Assembly: GCA_028865845.1 (NCBI GenBank)
Contig: JAGWJK010000145.1
Location: 1 to 8,209, forward strand
DNA: 8,209 bases
Source: Rhizobiaceae bacterium
Lineage (GTDB): Bacteria > Pseudomonadota > Alphaproteobacteria > Rhizobiales > Rhizobiaceae
Direction: 5' to 3'
Of the stretch, positions 5,305-8,209 are shown in pieces (positions within the stretch are counted from its first letter, which is position 1; each line of letters opens with the position of its first letter). The notes beneath the pieces were generated by a model. It worked only from the letters and a program-made list of their open reading frames with translations, was not told where the DNA came from and made no database searches. The translations under genes were made by a program, and so were the position numbers.

Positions 5305-6399
5305 TCATGAATTGATCGAGATTTCGCTGAGCTTGATGGCACGCCCGGTCTCCATCGACCGATAGCCTGCTTCGATAAGCGCCATCGTCTTGACATTGTC
5401 GGCAACCGAAAGCGCCGGCGCCTCGCCGGTCTTCACGGCATATTGCAGCTGCTCCATCACGCCGATGAAGGCATGCGGGAACCACATGCTTTCCCATGTC
5501 GGCGTCACCCATTTGCCGCCGGTCGTCTTCTTGGAGGCATAGGTCAGGGTCGAGGGCGAACCGTCAGGCCATCCGATCGTGCCTTGCGCCACGCCGGCCG
5601 TGCCTTCGACACGCCATTTGATGTAGAAATCGCTGTCGAAACCTTCTTCGCGCGGGCCGGCCCAGACATCCTCCATGGACATCGCCAACACGTTACCGGG
5701 AAATTTCAGCGTCGAGACGGTGATGCCGTCCTTATGCGCGAAACTGGTGCGCGGATCGATGCGGGAGACGGTGAAGATCTCTTCGGGATCGCCGAAGAGG
5801 AAGCGCAGTACATCGAGGTGATGCACGCTCATATTGGCCAGCGTCAGCCGGTCGTACTCTTCTAGGAAGCCCTGCCAGTGCGGGATGGCGCGCATTTCGA
5901 TCGTCGCCATGACGACGTCGCCGAGCTCGTTGCCGTCGAGGATCTGCTTCAGCACGCGCATCGACTGATCGTAACGCATGTTCTGATTGACCGAGAGGAT
6001 CTTGCCGGCCTCTGCTGCCTCGTCCCGCAGCTTCTTTGCCTCATCCAGCGAAAGCGCCAAGGGCTTCTGGGCGAGGATCGCCTTGATGTGCGGTGCGGCA
6101 AGCGCCTTGCGGATCAGCGCCGGCTGCTGGTCCGGCGGGAAGGCAATGTCGATGATCTCGACGTTCGGATCGGCAATCAGTGCCTCCGGCGTAGCATGGG
6201 TCGTCGGGATGCCCCAGCGCTCGGCAACCGCCCTCGCCTTCGCCTCCGTGCGGGAGGCGATGGCGACCACTGGAAATCCCGCCTCCTTGTAAGCGGCGAG
6301 ATGGCACTCCGCCATGATCATGCCGGCGCCGATGCAGCCGATCTTGAATTCCCGCACGCGCACCGGCGGGTCCGGAATAAATCCCCTGGTGTCAGACAT
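5305..6399 (-). CDS. Gfo/Idh/MocA family oxidoreductase
   Basis: A 364-residue cytoplasmic NAD(P)-dependent dehydrogenase of the glucose-fructose oxidoreductase/inositol dehydrogenase family, likely oxidising a hydroxyl on a sugar, cyclitol or glycoside. The N-terminal Rossmann fold begins at IGCIGAGMIMAECH (20-33), with Met29 where GxGxxG usually ends in Gly. The family's EKP motif appears as QKP (111-113), keeping the catalytic-region Lys112. The C-terminal domain carries HHLDVLRFLFG (193-203), whose H193 and D196 fit the HxxD catalytic pattern. Length is normal for the family. GGGAGGAA stands 3 bases before the ATG. It is 27 bp after the ATPase gene and 22 bp before the TIM-barrel gene, in one apparent operon. 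The substrate cannot be named. Confidence 0.92.
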   Translation of the reverse strand: MSDTRGFIPDPPVRVREFKIGCIGAGMIMAECHLAAYKEAGFPVVAIASRTEAKARAVAERWGIPTTHATPEALIADPNVEIIDIAFPPDQQPALIRKALAAPHIKAILAQKPLALSLDEAKKLRDEAAEAGKILSVNQNMRYDQSMRVLKQILDGNELGDVVMATIEMRAIPHWQGFLEEYDRLTLANMSVHHLDVLRFLFGDPEEIFTVSRIDPRTSFAHKDGITVSTLKFPGNVLAMSMEDVWAGPREEGFDSDFYIKWRVEGTAGVAQGTIGWPDGSPSTLTYASKKTTGGKWVTPTWESMWFPHAFIGVMEQLQYAVKTGEAPALSVADNVKTMALIEAGYRSMETGRAIKLSEISINS

Positions 6400-6426
6400 A
6401 GGTTCCTCCCAATTCTCGGAATGTGA

Positions 6427-7485
6427 TCATCGTCCGAGCGCTCCGCCCGCCTGGTCGAAGAAATGTATTTTTGCCGGATTGCAGCTGAGCGCGACGGCAC
6501 TGTCCAAAACCACCTTCGGCTGGCCGCGCATCAGCGCCCGCAACTTCTCAGTTCCCGTATCGAGTGTCACGACGGTGTAGCCACCGAGCGGCTCGACTTC
6601 GAACACTCTCGCCGGCTTGCTGCCATGGTCGACCCTCCAGGGTTCGACCTTCAGATCCTCGGGCCGTATACCAACGCCCGAAACACCATCCGGCGCCTGG
6701 CCGAGCGGCAAGACGATGGTACCCTCGGCGATTTCGAGCCGTTCGGTTCGAAGGGCCGGCATGATATTCATCATCGGCGCGCCGAGAAGCTGGGCGACAT
6801 ATCGGGATGCCGGCGCATCATAGATCTCCACCGGCGTTCCGACCTGGCGGATTTCGCCATGGTCCATGATCGCCATGCGGTCGGCGACGGACATCGCCTC
6901 TTCCTGATCGTGGGTGACATAGATCAGCGTCTGGCCGAGATCGCGCTGGATGCGCTTCAGCTCGACGCGGGTCTCTTCGCGCAGCCGCGCATCGAGAGCC
7001 GAAATCGGATCGTCCATGAGATAGGCGACGGGATCGCGCACCAGCGCACGGGCGATGGCAACACGCTGGCGCTCCCCGCCCGATAGCTGCGCCGGCGGCT
7101 TGTGCAGGAGATGGCCGATATGCAGCTTGGAGGCGACGGTCTCGACGCGGGCACGGATGGTCGCTTCCGGCACCTTGCGTTCGACGAGCGGGAAGCGGAC
7201 ATTCTCGCCCGCCGTCATATGCGGGAACAGAGCCAGATTCTGGAATACCATGGCGACGTTGCGTGCCGCCGGCGAGAGATGATTGACCGGCTGGCCGCCG
7301 ATTAGAATCTCGCCTTCATCCGGCGTTTCAAGCCCAAGGATCAACTTCAGAATCGTCGATTTGCCCGACAGCGGTGGACCGAAGAAGCAGAAAAATTCGC
7401 CGGACTGGATATCGAAGGAGGCATTGGCGACGGCGACCGTCTTGCCATAACGCTTGGTGACGTTGCGAAAGGAAATGCCAGCCAT
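6427..7485 (-). CDS. Sugar ABC importer ATPase with normal signature but Glu-to-Asp change after Walker B
   Basis: A 352-residue cytoplasmic ATPase of the MalK/UgpC type that would power sugar uptake. Visible motifs: Walker A GPPLSGKST (36-44, an unusual PPLS filling), Q-loop Q82, signature LSGGE (134-138), Walker B LMDD (156-159), D-loop SALD (162-165) and switch H192. The residue after the Walker B Asp, normally the catalytic Glu, is Asp159 (codon GAT at 7011-7009), a change that strongly lowers hydrolysis in studied ABC proteins. A MalK-like regulatory/TOBE region follows (about 240-345), including VGIRPEDL. Two in-frame ATGs exist: the one at 7491 is 1 base from GGGAGG, while 7485 is 7 bases away, so 7485 is chosen, 2 bases after the upstream stop. 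The neighbouring ATPase carries the opposite defect. Confidence 0.93.
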   Translation of the reverse strand: MAGISFRNVTKRYGKTVAVANASFDIQSGEFFCFFGPPLSGKSTILKLILGLETPDEGEILIGGQPVNHLSPAARNVAMVFQNLALFPHMTAGENVRFPLVERKVPEATIRARVETVASKLHIGHLLHKPPAQLSGGERQRVAIARALVRDPVAYLMDDPISALDARLREETRVELKRIQRDLGQTLIYVTHDQEEAMSVADRMAIMDHGEIRQVGTPVEIYDAPASRYVAQLLGAPMMNIMPALRTERLEIAEGTIVLPLGQAPDGVSGVGIRPEDLKVEPWRVDHGSKPARVFEVEPLGGYTVVTLDTGTEKLRALMRGQPKVVLDSAVALSCNPAKIHFFDQAGGALGR

Positions 7486-7487
7486 TC

Positions 7488-8209
7488 TCATGCCTCCCGA
7501 ATTGCCATGCCGCTTGCGGCATCGAAGAGGCGCACTGAACCGGCATCGACTGAAATATGAGCCGTCTCGCCCGCCTGCAGGCCGACGTCATTGTCGAATA
7601 CGGTTTTCACGCGCTGCTCGCCGTCGCCCAAGTGCACGACGGTACGAGCACCGATCCGCTCCACAAACGTGACAGGCAGCGCAAGCCCCTGCCCGGTCGC
7701 CGCTAGGGTCACCCGCTCGGGTCGGAAACCATAGACCACCTCACGCACGCCGTTTTCCCGTGCAGCCGCCGCAAGCGCCAGGTCGAGTGGCTGTGACGCG
7801 CCGAGCGGGCCGAGATCAACGACCAGACCGAGATCGCTGTCGGCAAGCCTGCCTTTCAGCCGGTTCATGCCTGGCGAGCCGATGAAATCGGCGACGAAGA
7901 GATTGACCGGGTTGTTGTAGACCTCCAGCGGCGTGCCCACCTGCTGCAATACGCCGTGATCCATAACCGCAATTCGGTCGGCCATGGTCATGGCTTCGAG
8001 CTGATCATGGGTGACGTAGACCATCGTCTGCTTGAACTGCCGCTGCAGGTGCTTGAGTTCGGTGCGCATGACGGCGCGGAAAGCCGCATCGACATTCGAC
8101 AGCGGCTCGTCGAGCAGGAAAATCGCCGGCTCGACGATCGCTGAGCGGCCAATCGCCAAGCGCTGCAGGATATTGACCGAAAGCTTTGCCGATGGCTGCT
8201 TGAGCAAAG
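7488..8209 (-). CDS. Sugar ABC importer ATPase with degenerate signature motif (C-terminal 240 residues)
   Basis: C-terminal part of a MalK/UgpC-type importer ATPase; its start, Walker A and Q-loop lie beyond the right edge. The expected LSGGQ signature reads LSVNI (codons 8183-8169), while the flanking QRLAIGRS still aligns with QRVALARA, so spacing is kept and this is not a frameshift. Walker B is normal: FLLDEP with catalytic Glu at 8108-8106. The D-loop SNVD and switch His (YVTHDQ) are present. A regulatory/TOBE domain follows, with YGFRPERV and the C-terminal VRLFDAASG stretch. Its TGA stop lies 2 bases before the chosen start of the next ATPase, so translation is likely coupled. Together the two look like obligate partners in one importer. 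Substrate unknown; permeases are not in the window. Confidence 0.92.
   Translation of the reverse strand, partial: LLKQPSAKLSVNILQRLAIGRSAIVEPAIFLLDEPLSNVDAAFRAVMRTELKHLQRQFKQTMVYVTHDQLEAMTMADRIAVMDHGVLQQVGTPLEVYNNPVNLFVADFIGSPGMNRLKGRLADSDLGLVVDLGPLGASQPLDLALAAAARENGVREVVYGFRPERVTLAATGQGLALPVTFVERIGARTVVHLGDGEQRVKTVFDNDVGLQAGETAHISVDAGSVRLFDAASGMAIREA
7493..7498 (-). promoter_or_regulatory. Ribosome binding site that decides the second ATPase start
   Basis: GGGAGG on the minus strand lies inside the last codons of the upstream ATPase. It is 1 base from the ATG at 7491 but 7 bases from the ATG at 7485, which favours the latter. Confidence 0.65.

Noticed and set aside
4437..5315. 292-residue plus-strand reading frame antisense to the TIM-barrel gene
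   Set aside because: Long antisense frames are expected opposite GC-rich genes; the minus-strand protein has the metal ligands and a good ribosome site.
8169..8183. Frameshift or sequencing error as the cause of the LSVNI signature
   Set aside because: The frame stays open, spacing to QRLAIGRS and Walker B is exactly as expected, and no reading-frame change restores LSGGQ.

Overview
The window looks like a chromosomal or megaplasmid piece from a GC-rich alphaproteobacterium, most likely Rhizobiaceae (Rhizobium/Agrobacterium type). The grounds are strong G/C at third codon positions, a dense sugar-catabolism and ABC-transport gene content, FCD-type GntR control, and intergenic palindromic elements that resemble the dispersed RIME-type repeats of rhizobia. 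No phage, transposase, CRISPR, tRNA or rRNA genes are visible. The genus call is inference.

Layout. All genes but one lie on the minus strand, so transcription mostly runs right to left. At the right edge are two adjacent sugar-importer ATPases (7488-8209, cut by the edge, and 6427-7485). They are followed by a Gfo/Idh/MocA dehydrogenase (5305-6399) and a TIM-barrel sugar isomerase/epimerase (4368-5282), with gaps of only 2-27 bp. A GC-rich hairpin just after the isomerase stop probably ends this unit. A palindromic mosaic repeat (about 4227-4324) fills the rest of the gap. Next comes a two-gene unit joined by an ATGA overlap: a DUF4432/aldose-1-epimerase-like protein (2985-4166) and an SDR dehydrogenase (2215-2988). 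It ends in a hairpin with a UUCG loop. The only plus-strand gene is a GntR/FCD regulator (1389-2105), convergent with the SDR. It is divergent from an enolase-superfamily gene (187-1329), which is followed by the start of a periplasmic sugar-binding protein (1-145) that runs off the left edge.

How the parts fit. This reads as an uptake-and-catabolism locus for an uncommon sugar, sugar acid or glycoside. A binding protein and ATPases import it, though whether they belong to one transporter cannot be decided here. A mutarotase-like protein, two NAD(P)-dependent dehydrogenases, a metal-dependent TIM-barrel enzyme and an enolase-superfamily dehydratase, cycloisomerase or epimerase then process it. 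The 59-bp GntR/enolase divergent region holds a perfect 16-bp palindrome and a second degenerate copy 21 bp away, the best candidate operator in the window.

The most notable observation is that the two ATPases carry complementary defects. One has a normal LSGGE signature but Asp in place of the catalytic Glu after Walker B. The other has a normal Walker B Glu but a wrecked signature (LSVNI). Paired as a heterodimer, both defects fall in the same composite ATP site, as in asymmetric ABC exporters.
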